Source of the DNA: Cymbomonas tetramitiformis
Lineage: Eukaryota > Chlorophyta > Pyramimonadophyceae > Pyramimonadales > Pyramimonadaceae
Assembly (NCBI GenBank): GCA_001247695.2
Contig: LGRX02033502.1
Span: 1-64,000 of the forward strand
Direction of reading: 5' to 3'
DNA length: 64,000 nt
Shown here: positions 19,807 to 31,418 of the stretch, one piece after another
Layout: each line of letters starts with the position of its first letter
How positions within the stretch are numbered: the first letter of the stretch is position 1
Position numbers and translations under genes: made by a program
Notes under the pieces: generated by a model
The model's input: the letters and a program-made list of their open reading frames with translations, nothing else
Databases searched by the model: none
Told to the model about the DNA's origin: nothing

Positions 19807-21578
19807 TTAAATCGTCGTCAAAGTTACTCGGTCCGATTTTCCCGAAAAAATGCATTGTGCCTTGCGTGCATTCGTAGCTTTGCGCGGCCGCAAACCATTA
19901 ATATGTAAGAATGAATTGGTCCAAGATGGAGAAACAATAAACTTGTCGAGAATTTCCGGATTCCTAGCTTGGATAACAGAACGAATAATACTAGATATTA
20001 TGAAAGCATCCCCGGGTAAACCTCCAGCAAGCTGATCCTTGACGGCTGTCACAATCTCGGAGTACAGTTCAACGTGGCCTTCAAGTGCTGCTTTCTTTCC
20101 GGGCTTGCTCTGCAAGGTCTATTAAAATACCAAAAGAAAAGCACACAACATCGCAACGACTAAGTGCATAAGCTCAACTCCATGATGCACTCATTCATCA
20201 GCAATTCCACGCACGCAAGTTCGTAAGCACTCAGGGTGTGTAAGTGTAAATACCATACGCACCTCTGGGTTTCCCATGCGCTCCCACCACTGGATATGAG
20301 ATGCTTGCAAGCGAACGGCGAAAACACTTCCAGGCAATTCATTCTGGAACCAGCGGACTGTAGCTGCCTTGTTAGTTGAAAGCTGACGGTATTTTTCCAT
20401 GACCAAACTAATTTCAAAATCGTGCCACTTATACAATTTGACGTTTGATGATGCTGCTAAAGGTAAAGCTGAGATTGGTTTTTCGAGTTGCGTATCAAGC
20501 CAAACCAGAAAATCAGAATCCAAGTCGAAAGAGTATATGGACCTACGAGGGTCCTCTACGTAATCACGAGAAGCTACGTATTTTTTATGTCAGCAGTATC
20601 GCAATGAATAAGAAGCATGCTGCCACCCTCAAACGCTGTGAAAGGAGGACGCCCCAAAGATGGTATGTGCAGAAGTTCGTGAGATAAATGCTGCCAACGC
20701 TCTTCTACTGTCAAACGAGACGAAAATACGGGTCTGGTCACTCTAGGGTCGACGTTAATTTCATCTGGTTGAATTCCTCTCACAACTCCAAAAGCGAAAA
20801 GGTTCGATTGAGGCATTTTTTCAAGGGAGCGTTTTTTCTTGGCAATCTCTCCTCGAGTGCTGTGAGCGCAAGTGCACTCATACAGCTGCTTGTGGCGACA
20901 AATAATACAGTCGGCGAATTGGCGCTGGGAAGAGGGGAGATTGGATGCTTCTGCACTGCGAGCAGTCGCGGTCGTAGCGGAACTTTGAGCGCTGCTTTGA
21001 GAGATAGGCATATTTGCAAGGTCTGGTAGTTCATCATCAGATCCACAAGACACAAACTCCACATCATGCTCACTAGGTGCGCCACCGATAAGACCTGGAC
21101 GCTGCAAAACCACAGGACCAAGTTCTTCATCGCAAAAGTGAATACTGAGACCATTTGTTTCTTGAAGTACGAAATCTGCATACTCTTGAGCTGATTCTAT
21201 GATGGCCTGTGCCTCTAGCGCGTCAGCGTTGTACAAAGGGTTTGTTGGGTCTGTAACTATTGCGGCTTTGCCATGCCTGCTGTACGCGTTGTATAAAGTC
21301 GCTGGGAATCGAATACATTCATATAAAAACACATCGATTGCTCCATAACTCTTTCCAGGCCAAGGTGGCGATGGCGGAGGCGGCAAGTCAAAGAAAGAAC
21401 CGTCGTTTCCACCGTTTTCCCCACGGACAGTAGACAGATCCGGGAAGGGGAAAACATGCTCATCCTCAACAGTAGTATTGTTGTGGTCAGAGGAGTTGCC
21501 TTTAGTAGGGCCAACATCCGCGCCTAATGAGATCCCTACGGTGAGCCATAGCAATATGAAGAACAGGTTGCCTTTCAT
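19807..21578 (-). CDS. Transposase-like gene, three exons, no catalytic domain
   Basis: Start chosen at ATG 21578 (MKGNLFFILLWLTVGISLGA, which looks like a signal peptide and is odd here); the frame is open further upstream. Exon 1 (to about 20600-20690) is acidic, with CIICRHKQLYECTC then EIAKKKRSLEK and RLTVEERWQHL. Exon 2 (about 20270-20560) contains SDFLVWLDTQLEKPISALPL and IQWWERMGNPE, ending at GTGCGT. Exon 3 (from about 20117, acceptor TTAATAG) has SPSWTNSFLHINGLRPRKAT, resembling the CENP-B/Tigger-type helix-turn-helix. It stops soon after, so no DDE domain follows. The cysteine/EER block is shared with 51201-51476. Probably a truncated pogo/Tigger-like or related transposon gene; exon 1 end is uncertain. 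Confidence 0.45.
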
Positions 21579-21689
21579 ACTGTGCGTACGGAGTTGAACG
21601 AAGTTAATACAACAGTTTCCACGCATGAACGAACGAAGGTGAAAACCTAATAAGAAACGCACGGCGGAAACGGAAGGGATTACAGACAC

Positions 21690-22607
21690 TCAGACACGGC
21701 TACAGTGCTGACACGTCGAGGGCATGGGCACTCGGATCGAATTCATTTATAATCACACTATTTCAGATCGGATCTAATTAATTTGTAATCACACTATTTA
21801 TTGGTCGGGCAAGTAGTAGCATCGCACCTGGAGTTTTATCTATAATAACTTGTTTATTGACGGTGCAATCCCCTGTCCAATCCGCATTAGATAATAAAAA
21901 TCTTATTTATTGGGGATCAACCACCGTGCGATGAAACATTTATTGTTTCCTTATCTATACTATTGATGAAAGCTATTTTTTTAAATATTTAATTATTTCA
22001 TAAGTCAATAAGAGGAAGCACTGTAGTTTATATCCCTTGACAATCGAAATTCATATCACAATTGATAATTTGACATTTGACTTTTCGAACGGCAGCATGG
22101 AATATAACGGATCCACGGAGACTAATCCAGACATTTTCTGGATTTTCGAGTACGGATACAGTGACAATCCTGAAATTTCGTGTATCCGTTCGAACGAAGC
22201 CTGATTTTCGTTGGCTCCGACAGGTACAGATACGAACGGATTCAAACAAATTGCTGGATCCGAAGCGTCGAAGCCTGAAAGATTTCTGGATCCGTCCTAC
22301 GAATTCGGATTGGACCCGGATCCGTTGTCGACACTGGACGGCTGCCAAAACGATAGCGGACCTGGACCACAACCTCCAGTCAGTTATAGTAAAACAGAAT
22401 GTTATCTGGCAAGTCCTCCCTCCCTGCCTTCCCCTGCAACGTTCACATTTTTACCTTTTGCACTTACGCGAACGTCCATGTGTATATGTGTGCGTGGTGT
22501 TGTTTTGCTGTCCATAGGCGCAGATACCATTTATTGTGCCGTCCATACGGGTAGAGGGCGGTGTACATACGTAAGGACGCCGTCTAACAAGTGGTTTATG
22601 TACGCAG
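21690..22607. other. No gene seen; short repeats
   Basis: TAATCACACTATTT occurs twice near 21750-21800. Around 22100-22380 there are many GGATCC/CGGATCCG-type words. ORFs across 22077-22627 have no splice or homology support. They could include upstream exons of the next gene, which I could not place. Confidence 0.4.
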
Positions 22608-23038
22608 GATACACAAGGCCTACTTGAGGCACGCCAACCAGGAGAAGCTGTATCCCGAGAGGATGGCAGGGAGAAAACTGGCCGGCCTGAAATTGGAGCC
22701 TGCTGAAGTATCGGAACGGTACCGTGGGAATCCCCCCGTCACGGTGTGTTTGCTTGTATTGTTCTAGTGGCATTTAGCTTGTCATTTTTTTGTCGTTGCT
22801 CTCAATGCCCTCTTAATGCACTTACTTAGGTTGCATTCACTTGCAGTTTGGTACGAGAGGAACGAGCCGTCACTGGTTTCAGGACGTGCGGGGGTGTCAG
22901 AAGGAAGATAAACACGATTCGGAGGTTGAGGAGGAAAAGGGTAACGCGGACGATGACGATGCTGCTGATGATGATGCTGCTGATGATCTTGAGGCTGTCG
23001 AGGAGCCCGGCGCTGCTAATGAAGGAGAGGCTGTGGAG

Positions 23039-23071
<33 letters not shown>

Positions 23072-23200
23072 AAGAAGGAGGAGGGCGGTTCCAAGGAAGA
23101 GGCTCCCAAAAAGTCATCACCTCTTAAATTTAAGAAGAAAAAGAATGCATCTGCAGCTGCCAAAGAAGATCAGAGGCCAGCAAAGAAGTCGAGAAGCTAG
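22608..23200 (+). CDS. Two terminal exons of an acidic/lysine-rich nuclear-type protein
   Basis: Exon 22608-22743 follows a TACGCAG acceptor. It encodes 45 residues including IHKAYLRHANQEKLYPERM and LKLEPAEVSERYRGNP, ending at donor GTGTGT. Exon 22847-23200 starts after ACTTGCAG and continues in phase for 117 residues to TAG. It is a long Asp/Glu run (DEDEDEDEGEKKEEGG) followed by a Lys-rich tail ending KKSRS. The exon phases fit exactly, which supports a real gene. Upstream exons and the start were not found. The composition resembles nucleolar or chromatin proteins; I do not recognise the family. Confidence 0.5.
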
Positions 23201-23219
23201 GCTAGAATAGCACAATATG

Positions 23220-24450
23220 ACGATTTTGCAAACATTTTGTAAACATTTTGTATATACGCGTACCTTTCGTGAATGCCCTGCAGTGTCCTGCTCTGTCGTG
23301 CTGACAAATCTTACGTCTTACATACGGTGTTTACACGTACGGACGTTTTGTTCATACGTGTGGACTAAATCGCCCATACGCATGAATATGTATTATCACA
23401 AGCTATCCACGCGTACGGACACCGATATCGATACGCGTGGACTGCATCGTCCATACGCATTTATATGTATAATCACAAGCTATCCACACGTACGGACACC
23501 GATGTCCATACGCGTGGATATGTAAAAATTGTTAAGCAAATCAACGTCCATCCGCACGGACACCGACGTTCATCCGGATAAGGACGTCGTCCCCACGTAC
23601 GGACGCACATGTCCATACGTGTGGACTATCTATATTCGAGTGTCCACTTGGTGCGGTCCATGCGTTGTCCAAGCGGTGTCCTTGCGGTATCCGCACGTCC
23701 GGTTACGATGTCAATGCGTCGTCCATACGCTTTCTTTATGGGCGTCCATATGCTCTCCGCACGCGCGTTTACGATGTCCATGCGTCGTCCATATGTTGTC
23801 CTTACGGGATTACATACGGTGTCCGCATGTGCGATTATGATGTCCATGCGCTATCCATACGCTGTCCTTACGGTCGTCCATACGTTGTCCGCACGTCTGG
23901 TTACGATGTCCATGCGTCGTCCATACTTTGTCCTTATGGGAGTCCATATGCCGTCCGCACGCACGTTTACGATGATTTGTCCATGCGTCGTCCATATGTC
24001 GTCCTTACGGGATTACATACGGTGTCCGCATGTGCGATTATGATGTCCATGCGCTATCCATACGCTGTCCTTACGGTCGTCCATACGTTGTCCGCATGTC
24101 TTGTTACGGCGTCCATATGCTATCCATACGGGTTTCCATACGGTGTCCCTGCGCTGTCGTGCGGGTGACTAGTGCCTCTGTCCATGCGTATGGACACCAT
24201 GTGGACATGTTTTCTGTCCATACGGTGTCCATACGGTTGTCCATACGGTGTCCATACGAAATCCTTACGATGTCCATAGTACATTTTCATATGGACACCA
24301 TAATTACGCGTCGTCCGTATGGTTCTTACATATGCATCAAGGTTTCACCAGAAATCTGTTCAGACCGTCCATACGGTTGTCCATATGGGTCCTTACGACG
24401 TCCATACTCTGTCCATATGCAAATCCACACGGATGAATGGGCAAATAATT
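23220..24450. repeat. Degenerate array of GTCCATACG/CGTATGGAC words
   Basis: About 1.2 kb in which GTCCATACG, GTCCTTACGG, GTCCGCACG and close variants recur at intervals of about 10-30 bases. A larger near-identical block around GATTACATACGGTGTCCGCATG occurs twice (about 23810 and 24010). Long ORFs rich in Arg-Pro-Tyr are by-products. It abuts the 5'-truncated gypsy copy 2. Confidence 0.85.
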
Positions 24451-24470
24451 TGTAGGGACCCGCCTGGCTC

Positions 24471-24712
24471 ATGATGGCCGAGAAACCCCAAAACGATGAG
24501 ACCTCCGCCTTCGCAGCGACGGCTATCGACACTGAACATGTCAAGCCTGCTGCGGACACTGAAGACGCCGACGTGGACCCCGAGTGGCCTCTCAAGTTCC
24601 AAGACTTCTGGGGCCCTGAGTATGAAAAGGAGATGACGACTGCCCTGCCGGACATCAATGGCCTGAGACATGACCCTCAAGACGAGGCTAGCATTCACCT
24701 GGACCCTGAGCT
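24471..24712 (+). pseudogene. pol: Gypsy copy 2 pol fragment upstream of RT
   Basis: The translation contains DPEWPLKFQDFWGPEYEKEM and ALPDINGLRHD, matching the copy 1 stretch SPEWRKKFQKL...ALPNFDALRKDE just before RT. It is cut after the codons for Asp-Pro-Glu by the inverted-repeat end of element 1. The continuation (GPPCQRIYKKSAEELRQLRE) lies at about 25735. Confidence 0.75.
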
Positions 24713-25721
24713 AACACACTATTGGATGAAAATGACATTATCATATGTCATTTTTGGATTTATATATATTTCATAAAAATCAGGGTTTAGTGATATTTAT
24801 GCGCGAAATAGGGATACATAAAGGCAACACGGTAGAAAAGTGCAGTATGCGTACAATGAAAACACCGAAATATGCATACATGTATCATTCTTTATTCAAA
24901 TGTTTACGAGTAGAGTACTTTTCACCCTATACCGTCGAGGCATGACTGATACTATCAGTCAGGGCGGTCGACAAATCCTACTATTTTATTCATCATTCTC
25001 CTCTTCCTCATCTTCATCATTCTCTTCTTCCTCAGAATCGGCAGTGGCTGCTTCCTTCCCCTTCGCCGTCGGTTCGCTCTTCGATTTGGGCTTCAACTCG
25101 GCATGCTGATCGGGCTCGTTGTCGAAATTGATCAGCCGTTGCTGCGCAGAGCTGACCATGAACTGGTCGTGGTCGAAGCCGATCGCGTTCATACCACACC
25201 TCATGGCGGCCATGGACGTCGAGCCGACGCCGCAGCAAGCGTCGAGAATCCAGTTGAGTGGATGGCCGTTCTCATCCATCTTGCCCGGATTGTCACCGAG
25301 CATGTGGCACTGGATCAGCTCCATCAACAGAGCTTGGGGTTTCTGATGGTTATTCACGGCTTTGTTGTCGCGTTTGAACATCTGGTGCACAACCGGGAAG
25401 CCGCGCAAAAGTGACGCGCGGCTCACACGTTCACCTTCTCCTGTATCAAAGTTGAACATCCACTCCGGCTTTTTAGAAGACTCCCCCTGGGCATCGCTCT
25501 TTACATGGTACCCCAGGACGCCACATTCAACGTCATTGTAGCGCACGGTCTTGTTGGGGTTCATGTTCACGTTCTGCTTGTGCCAGAAGAACCGCTCCGC
25601 GCGGCCGGAGCAGTAATTGTCAATCACCTCCAGGAAATCGTTTTGTTGGACGAAACCGCAAAAGATAGCGACTGTCCATGCCGGGGCGGAGGTCTTGGCG
25701 TTGAAAGACTCCAGGAACGGT
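24713..25721 (-). mobile_element. Element 1: 3'-deleted copy of the methyltransferase TIR element
   Basis: Its left end begins AACACACTATTGGATGAAAA, and its first ~250 bases match the left end of element 2 (53533 onward). The body carries the same minus-strand methylase gene. The match to element 2 ends after CTCCAGGAAC (25719), and gypsy pol resumes at once. The right ~6 kb and right TIR are therefore deleted. The left flank AGCT against right flank GCTGAGC is compatible with a 4-bp duplication that lost a base. Confidence 0.75.
24986..25721 (-). pseudogene. DNA methyltransferase-like protein of element 1 (N-terminally truncated)
   Basis: The C-terminal ~245 residues of the protein also coded at 57751-53808. 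Visible parts: SAPAWTVAIFCGFVQQNDFL, then YCSGRAERFFWHKQN, CGVLGYHVKSD, NHQKPQALLMELI, and the S-adenosylmethionine motif ILDACCGVGSTS followed by AIGFDHDQ. It ends in an acidic/Lys tail. The order (catalytic half first, SAM motif near the C-terminus) fits beta-class N4/N6 amino-methyltransferases. The part carrying motif IV is deleted here, so it cannot be active. The frame is open throughout, unlike the element 2 copy, which has internal stops. Confidence 0.7.
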
Positions 25722-28384
25722 TGCTGAGCAAAACGGGTCCACCCTGTCAGCGCATCTACAAGAAGTCCGCGGAGGAACTCCGCCAACTCCGAGAGCACGT
25801 TGAGACCCTGATGTCTAAGGGTTACATACGACCCTCGTCCAGCCCATACTCAGCTCCCTGCCTGATGGTTCCCAAGCCAGGGAATCTCAGGGAGCTGCGC
25901 CTGGTGATCGACTACCGACTCCTTAACCACCAGACGGTGAAGGACAAGTACCCTCTCCCTGACATCCAGATGATGTTCGACGAGATGGAGGGTGACAAAT
26001 TCTTCTCTTCCTTCGACGCGGTGGATGGCTTCTGGCAAGTCCCGATGGCCCCAGGAGACGTGGAGAAGACTGCCTTCACCACCCAGATGGGATCCTATGA
26101 ATGGTTAGTCATGCCACAAGGGCTACAAAACTCCCAATCTCAATACCAACGACGAATGCAGCGCGCTCTGGGTCACCTTTCCTTCGTTCGCATATTCATT
26201 AACGACGTGGTCGTATTCAGCAACACCGCCGCAGAACACTACGAGCACGTCAAGCAGTTGCTCCTGACATGCAGGGAGAAGGGCGTCTTCCTGAAGAGGT
26301 CCAAGTGCCAGTTGCTGAAGAAGTCCTTGCGCTTTCTTGGCCACTGCATCTCTGCGGACGGCTGCAGACCTCGGCATGATAAGGTGGCTGCAGTAAGGGA
26401 CTGGCCTGAGCTGGAGACAGTTACCCACGTCAGACAGTTCTTGGGCCTGGCGGGATACTACCGCAGGTTCATACACTGTTTCTCCGAAATCGCCCAACCT
26501 CTCACTCGCCTGACCAAGGCAGATGTACCATGGGAGTGGGGCCCTATGCAGCATTGGGCCTTCGAGGAACTGAAGAAGGCCCTCAATTCAGCACCAGTAC
26601 TCGCCCTACCCAATATCAAGGGGGCCGCAGACGGTGCAGCACCATTCATAGTGCAGACGGACGCCAGTGGCATCGCTCTTGGGGGAGTACTGATGCAGGA
26701 CAATGGAGATGGCCTCGGTCTACGCGTGATAGCGTACGAGAGTCGTCAGTTCTCGGCCGCCGAGCAGAACTATCACACCGGGGAACGAGAGCTAGGCGCT
26801 CTGCACCATTGCACCACGGTCACCTGGCGACACTACCTCATCTTCACCAACGTCCGTATTCAAGGCGATTACCGTCCCCTCGAATGGCTGATGGAACCTG
26901 GTAGGGAGCTCAGCCGTAGGCAGGCGCGATGGTATATGGACCTCGTGGAGGTGGGGGTACCGCGTATGGAGTACATGAAAGGAGCGCTACTGCTGGTGCC
27001 CGAAGCCCTGTCTAGACGACCTGATTTCAAAGACAAGGACGTCCGCGACGGTCTGAAAGAGGCAGGGGTGATCGACCCCACCTCAGACCTGCCGAAGAAC
27101 CCGCTGGCAACCCTGGAGTCTAAGTACTTATCCAGCGCACCACCTGCAGCCCATCCTCACTGGGCCCAGACGATTGACAGCTGGCTTTCAGCAGTAGAGA
27201 CTCTCTCCATGGCAGAGCAGGTCATGGACTTGGAGGAGACCATCGCCCTCGTTAACCCGAAGCTCTATAAAAGAGCGAAGGGGGCTGACCTTGACTTCGA
27301 TATGCCTAACCAGCCCGACGCCAAGGGTGTGATACCGACGGACCCCACGTGCAAGCCCCCCGCTCAAGCCGCATCTCATGTGAGGATGACAAGAAGCATG
27401 TCGCGGCCACAAGCCGCGGTGACTGGGAAGACCTCTGCGACCTCAGCACCCTCACAGTCAGCTCCGCAAAAGACGCAGACGCCTACACCCCAGGCTGACG
27501 CGCCAATAGCACCCGCTGACAAGACACCGTCGAGTTCACCACCCCCGGAAAAGGCACTCCAGCAGCCAGCTCCATCAGCAATTCGCTCTCCACGGAAGCG
27601 ACGAGATCGCCTACCGGAGGACACGCAGAACTGGCGCGTCCGCGCAGAGTACGCCTCGAAATACACCAGCAAGTTCGGTCCCTTCGACGTGGACGCCTGC
27701 TGCGACTTCGGTGGTCGCAACAGACAGGTGGATCGGTTCTGGACTGACTGCCTCTCTGAGAAATGGAGAGGTCTTCGGGTCTGGTGTAACCCTCCTTACA
27801 ATTCCAGCCACATCACTGTGGAGGCGACACTCAACAAGTACATCGCAGAATGGAAAGCAGACCCGGAGAACACCTCTGCAGTCTTCGTCCTCCCAGACCA
27901 CCAGTCCAAACTCCCTGCATGGCGCAAGCTGTCCAGAAAGACAAACATGCAGATTGTGGAAGTTATCCCCACCCACGACGACAAGGGCGAGCCCAACCAG
28001 TTCTTTGAGAACCCGGACGGGAAGGCCTTTGATCTCCGCTGGCCTGTCTTGATTGTCCACGCTCCCCCGGCCAAACCACAACCAGCACGCGTAAGGCATC
28101 CCCGCGTGACCCCAGCTGTGATAAGGTCGGGAGAAGCAGCGGACTTCAGAGACGCGGTCTCTCAACTGTCAGACTCAAAGTTTCTGCGCGCCCTGAAGGC
28201 GGAGTACAACCGCGAGGGATCACTTCGCTCGCTGCGAGACAAAGTAAAAGCAGCCCCACACCAGTGCCTGCAGGACTTTAGACTGGTGGGTGAGGTGGTT
28301 TGGCGAACTGCGGCGGGGAGATATCAACTGGTGCTGGGGGAGGATTCTCCGCTTCGGAAAGTGGTAATTCGCCACGCTCACTAG
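25722..28384 (+). pseudogene. pol: Gypsy copy 2 pol: RT, RNase H, Dam-like methylase
   Basis: RT begins KSAEELRQLRE and YIRPSSSPYSAPCLMVPKPG. The active-site motif reads FIND (26195-26206) instead of FLDD, replacing the first catalytic Asp by Asn, which should abolish polymerisation. RNase H has VQTDASG and ends ALSRRPDF. The Dam-like domain has FDVDACCDFGGRNRQVDRFW and WCNPPY. The frame ends with TAG (28382) inside the integrase zinc region, where copy 1 reads on; the same frame continues directly after. The open frame upstream of 25722 is antisense to element 1's methylase and is not gypsy. Confidence 0.85.
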
Positions 28385-28387
28385 TCA

Positions 28388-29531
28388 TTGTCTGCGGGAC
28401 AAACTGGAAGATATAAGACACTGGAAAGAGTACTGCGGCGCTTTTGGTGGCGCGGAGCTGCGGATGACGTAGGCACCTGGGTTGCATCCTGCTCAGTGTG
28501 TCAGTCAGTGCGGCCGCGAGGAACTTACCCGGATGGCCTGCTGAATCCTCACAGCATCCCGAATAGACCGTGGCAGGATGTCGCAGTGGACTTCGTCACT
28601 GGCTTACCAGTATCGGAGAGAGGCAATGACGCCTTCGTGGCCTTCACATGCAAGTTGACAAAGATGGTTCATGTCATACTGAAGAACTTTGGCGACAGCT
28701 CTGCAGCCGTGGTGGCCAGAATCTACTTTGATTCAGTGTGGCGTTTGCATGGTGCACCTATGAAGATCGTCTCTGACCGCGACCCGCGGTTTCAAGACGC
28801 CTTCTGGCAAGAGCTTATGAGACTGATGGGTGTAAAAGTGGCTCACACCACCCCATACAACCCTCGGTCTGATGGGCAAGCGGAACACAGCAATCGAGTC
28901 ATCGAGGACATGCTCAGATCCTTCGTGGACGCGAATGTGGAAGACTGGGACTTGTTTGCCACCAACGTTGAGTTCGCAATCAATGACTCCAGAAGTGAAT
29001 CTACTTGGCTTCACACCATTCGAGTTGGTATTCGGATTTTCACCGCTGTCTCAGCTGGACCTCTTCCTGGAAGCCGCGCAGTCCACCGCTGGACGATGAA
29101 CATGGGGAGTGGGTACCGCCCATGAAGTGGCCGCGAAATTTTCGTCGCAACTGCGGGACGCCAGACAGCGGTTGGAACTAGCTCAGCAGCGACAGCGCGA
29201 GCAATTTGATCGCAGGCACGGACAGCGGGAGTATGCTGTCGGAGACCTGGTCTGGATAGAGGCGAAGCATCTCACCGAGAAGGTAATGGGCCGCTCCATC
29301 TGCAGGAAGCTGACTAAGCGTTGGCATGGGCCAGTCCCTGTGACAGAGCGCTTCTTCAGTGATATGCAAATGACCATGCCGGAGGCCGACAGTGGAGCCC
29401 CAGTAGCCTACCGCCTACGCCTTCCCCCTCACTGGCGAATACACGACGTGCTCGCTCAACGTCGCCTCAAGCCATACACCAGCGGTCAGGACACCTTCGC
29501 CGCACGCGACCACCTGACAGTCTGTGCCTGA
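28388..29531 (+). pseudogene. pol: Gypsy copy 2 integrase, broken
   Basis: Zinc region CSVCQ; core Asp in AVDFVTGLP, SDRDPRF, and Glu in QAEHSNR are all present. Frameshifts near 29005 and 29100 interrupt the sequence after the catalytic core (the ESTWLHTIRV part should read LGFTPFELV). The integrase C-terminal part (HEVAAKFSSQLRDARQRLEL to DVLAQRRLKPY) resumes at 29109. Another frame break lies at about 29520. Confidence 0.8.
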
Positions 29532-30417
29532 AGAAGTAGTGGTAGACGGCCAGAAGGAGGCACATGTCGAACGAATCCTCGCACGCCGAATACGATCTGT
29601 ACGAGGGAAGGAGGTGGAAGAGTGGAAAGTTCGCTGGACCGGCTACTCCAAGGCCCACGACCAATGGAGGACCCGTGACAAGCTCGAACGTGGAGGCCCA
29701 CTCCAGCAACTTCGTGATTTCGAGCAAGCGAGACTACGCATGGAAGCACACGTTCGCGATGAAGCCACACGACGGCGTGAGCAGCGTGGCCGCCACTCCG
29801 CCCAAGCTGGAGTGACGCTTGCACATCTCATCACCAACCCCTGCGATGAACTGGACCAGCTTGAGCAGATGGAACATGACGCCCTTCTACCGTGGGAACA
29901 CCAAGAACTCGCAGAGGATGGATCATTAGCACTGGTGACAGAGCTGTTGGCGACCCAACCAGAAACAACCCGTGTGCCCAGAATCCTTGTACTTTTCAGT
30001 GGCACTGGCTCGGTGGAAAGAGAGTTTCTGAACTGCTTACCCACTGCTTCAGTAGTGACCCTCGACTCCGAGCCCACCTGGCATCCCACTCATGTACAAA
30101 ACATCTTAGAGTGGAACCACGAGGAATACCCGCCAGGATACTTCGATGTCATTTGGGCCAGCCTACTGCATGTACGGTATGCAGTACATGAAACCCACGT
30201 GCATATGGACAAACTCAGCGCCGCCTACGCCCTTGCTACGCTGCACTGCCTCAACACCATGCGCGTGCAGGTGGGCGACCGGCAGTCACCCGAAAACCGC
30301 ACAGCTGGGGCCTCATCCGCAGCAAGCTGGAGCTCCTGGGCAATCCGCGAGTGTATACCCTGTACCAGCGCCCCTGCTGCGTTAACTTTTCCGACATCTA
30401 CGCCTCCGCAAGACTGA
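29524..30417 (+). pseudogene. pol: Gypsy copy 2 chromodomain and deleted C5 methylase
   Basis: Chromodomain EEWKVRWTGYSKAHDQW is intact. Methylase motif I RILVLFSGTGSVE and GYFDVIWAS are present. Relative to copy 1, the segment from the PPC motif through ENP is missing at about 30163. The downstream YCMYGMQYMKPTCIWT segment follows in a different frame (30146-30385). The catalytic Cys loop is gone, so this domain is inactive. Confidence 0.8.
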
Positions 30418-30571
30418 AGACCCGCTTTAGACTCCAAGCGGCACCCTTCTTAATGAAAGTGGTGCCCTGGTAGCGGTAGGCAAGCAATGATCAAGAAGGA
30501 ACCAGAGAACCTAAGAACTGGAACTTAGATAGGCACCTTAGTGGAGTGATCCCAGGAGGTAGACCACTCCT

Positions 30572-30584
30572 AAGGGGGGGAGAG
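30572..30584 (+). other. Polypurine tract of gypsy copy 2
   Basis: AAGGGGGGGAGAG lies directly before T-TGTGCCCGG, the LTR start; same layout as in copy 1. Confidence 0.8.
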
Positions 30585-30585
30585 T

Positions 30586-31269
30586 TGTGCCCGGAGGCAC
30601 AGCGTGAGCCGATATATCTGTGTGTGTGTGGGTCATCGGGAGTAATCTGGGATTGACACGATGACAGTGGAATTGGGCTTGAAATCACGATGAGAATGAG
30701 TACCAGATGTCCGGGGTATGACAGTATGACACTATGACACTACGAGACTATGGTAGTATGACAGTACTGTGGGGTAGTCATCGTGGTACTTAGTCAGACC
30801 CTCGGGGGATGGTCGGGTTCGCATCGTGATCAAAGAGACGATGAAATCGAGTATCAGATGTCTGCGTGGGGTATGACACTACGACAGTATGACAGTATGA
30901 CAGTATGATATTACAGTAGTATGACAGTACTGTATGACGGTCATCGTGACAGCCTGTCGATGTGACATCTGAATCGAGAATGATGAACCGGAATTAGAAA
31001 TGAAATCGGATCCGATATACGATCGGATCAGGAATCGAACGTTGTGCCGTGGTATGACATCGGGTGGCCGGGTGGTTGACCCTGCAGCCCGAGTTACGAG
31101 TGAATAAGTAGAGCACTTGAGAAGTGCTTGGCCTTCAGAACTCGGAACCAAGCTAAGGTATGCACCTCAGTCTGGCCCTGATCCAGTATATTATAGAATA
31201 GAATTGTGTACCTTTGCACGTTCAATCAAAAACATCATTCCGAGTATATGTCGTAGTGCCCCGGGCACA
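30586..31269 (+). repeat. 3' LTR of gypsy copy 2
   Basis: 684 bp. It begins TGTGCCCGGAGGCAC and ends GTGCCCCGGGCACA, so the ends form a strong inverted repeat. It contains runs of GTATGACA/ACTATGACA (30715-30930) and a TATA-like stretch near 31188. It has no long ORF, unlike the copy 1 LTR. The partner 5' LTR is absent from the window. Confidence 0.75.
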
Positions 31270-31418
31270 CCTTTTCATCGTAAGTAGCCCCCAATCTGCC
31301 GGATGTGCTCCTCAACCGAATTCCATTCCGAGGATATCCCAGTAGGTCGTGGACCTATTCCGCACCTTTTGTTCATTCTTCTCGACATGGTTGGCTAAAC
31401 AACACCGTACGTGTAGGT

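Larger units (their letters stand above)
24455..31269 (+). mobile_element. Gypsy copy 2: 5'-truncated and decayed, with nested element 1
   Basis: Pol sequence starts at about 24471 (protease-RT linker) and resumes at about 25722 after a nested DNA element. It runs through RT, RNase H, Dam-like domain, integrase, chromodomain and C5 methylase remnant to PPT 30572-30584 and a 684-bp LTR. The 5' LTR, Gag and protease are absent; the left border meets the GTCCATACG array. Stops, frameshifts, an RT active-site change and a methylase deletion show it is dead. The LTR differs entirely from that of copy 1, so it is a separate family. Confidence 0.85.

Noticed and set aside
22077..22627. ORFs of 138-146 codons upstream of the acidic gene
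   Set aside because: They overlap in two frames and contain GGATCC-type repeats; no junction links them in phase to the 22608 exon.
23529..24168. Overlapping ORFs up to 167 codons
   Set aside because: They come from the GTCCATACG array, with similar ORFs in several frames.
25505..25721. N-terminal extension of the 959-codon ORF over the RT of gypsy copy 2
   Set aside because: This part is antisense to the methylase gene of element 1; true gypsy sequence resumes only at about 25722.
24713..25721. Idea that element 1 simply truncates gypsy copy 2 on its left
   Set aside because: The pol segment just upstream of RT was found at 24471-24712, so the element is nested and not a border.
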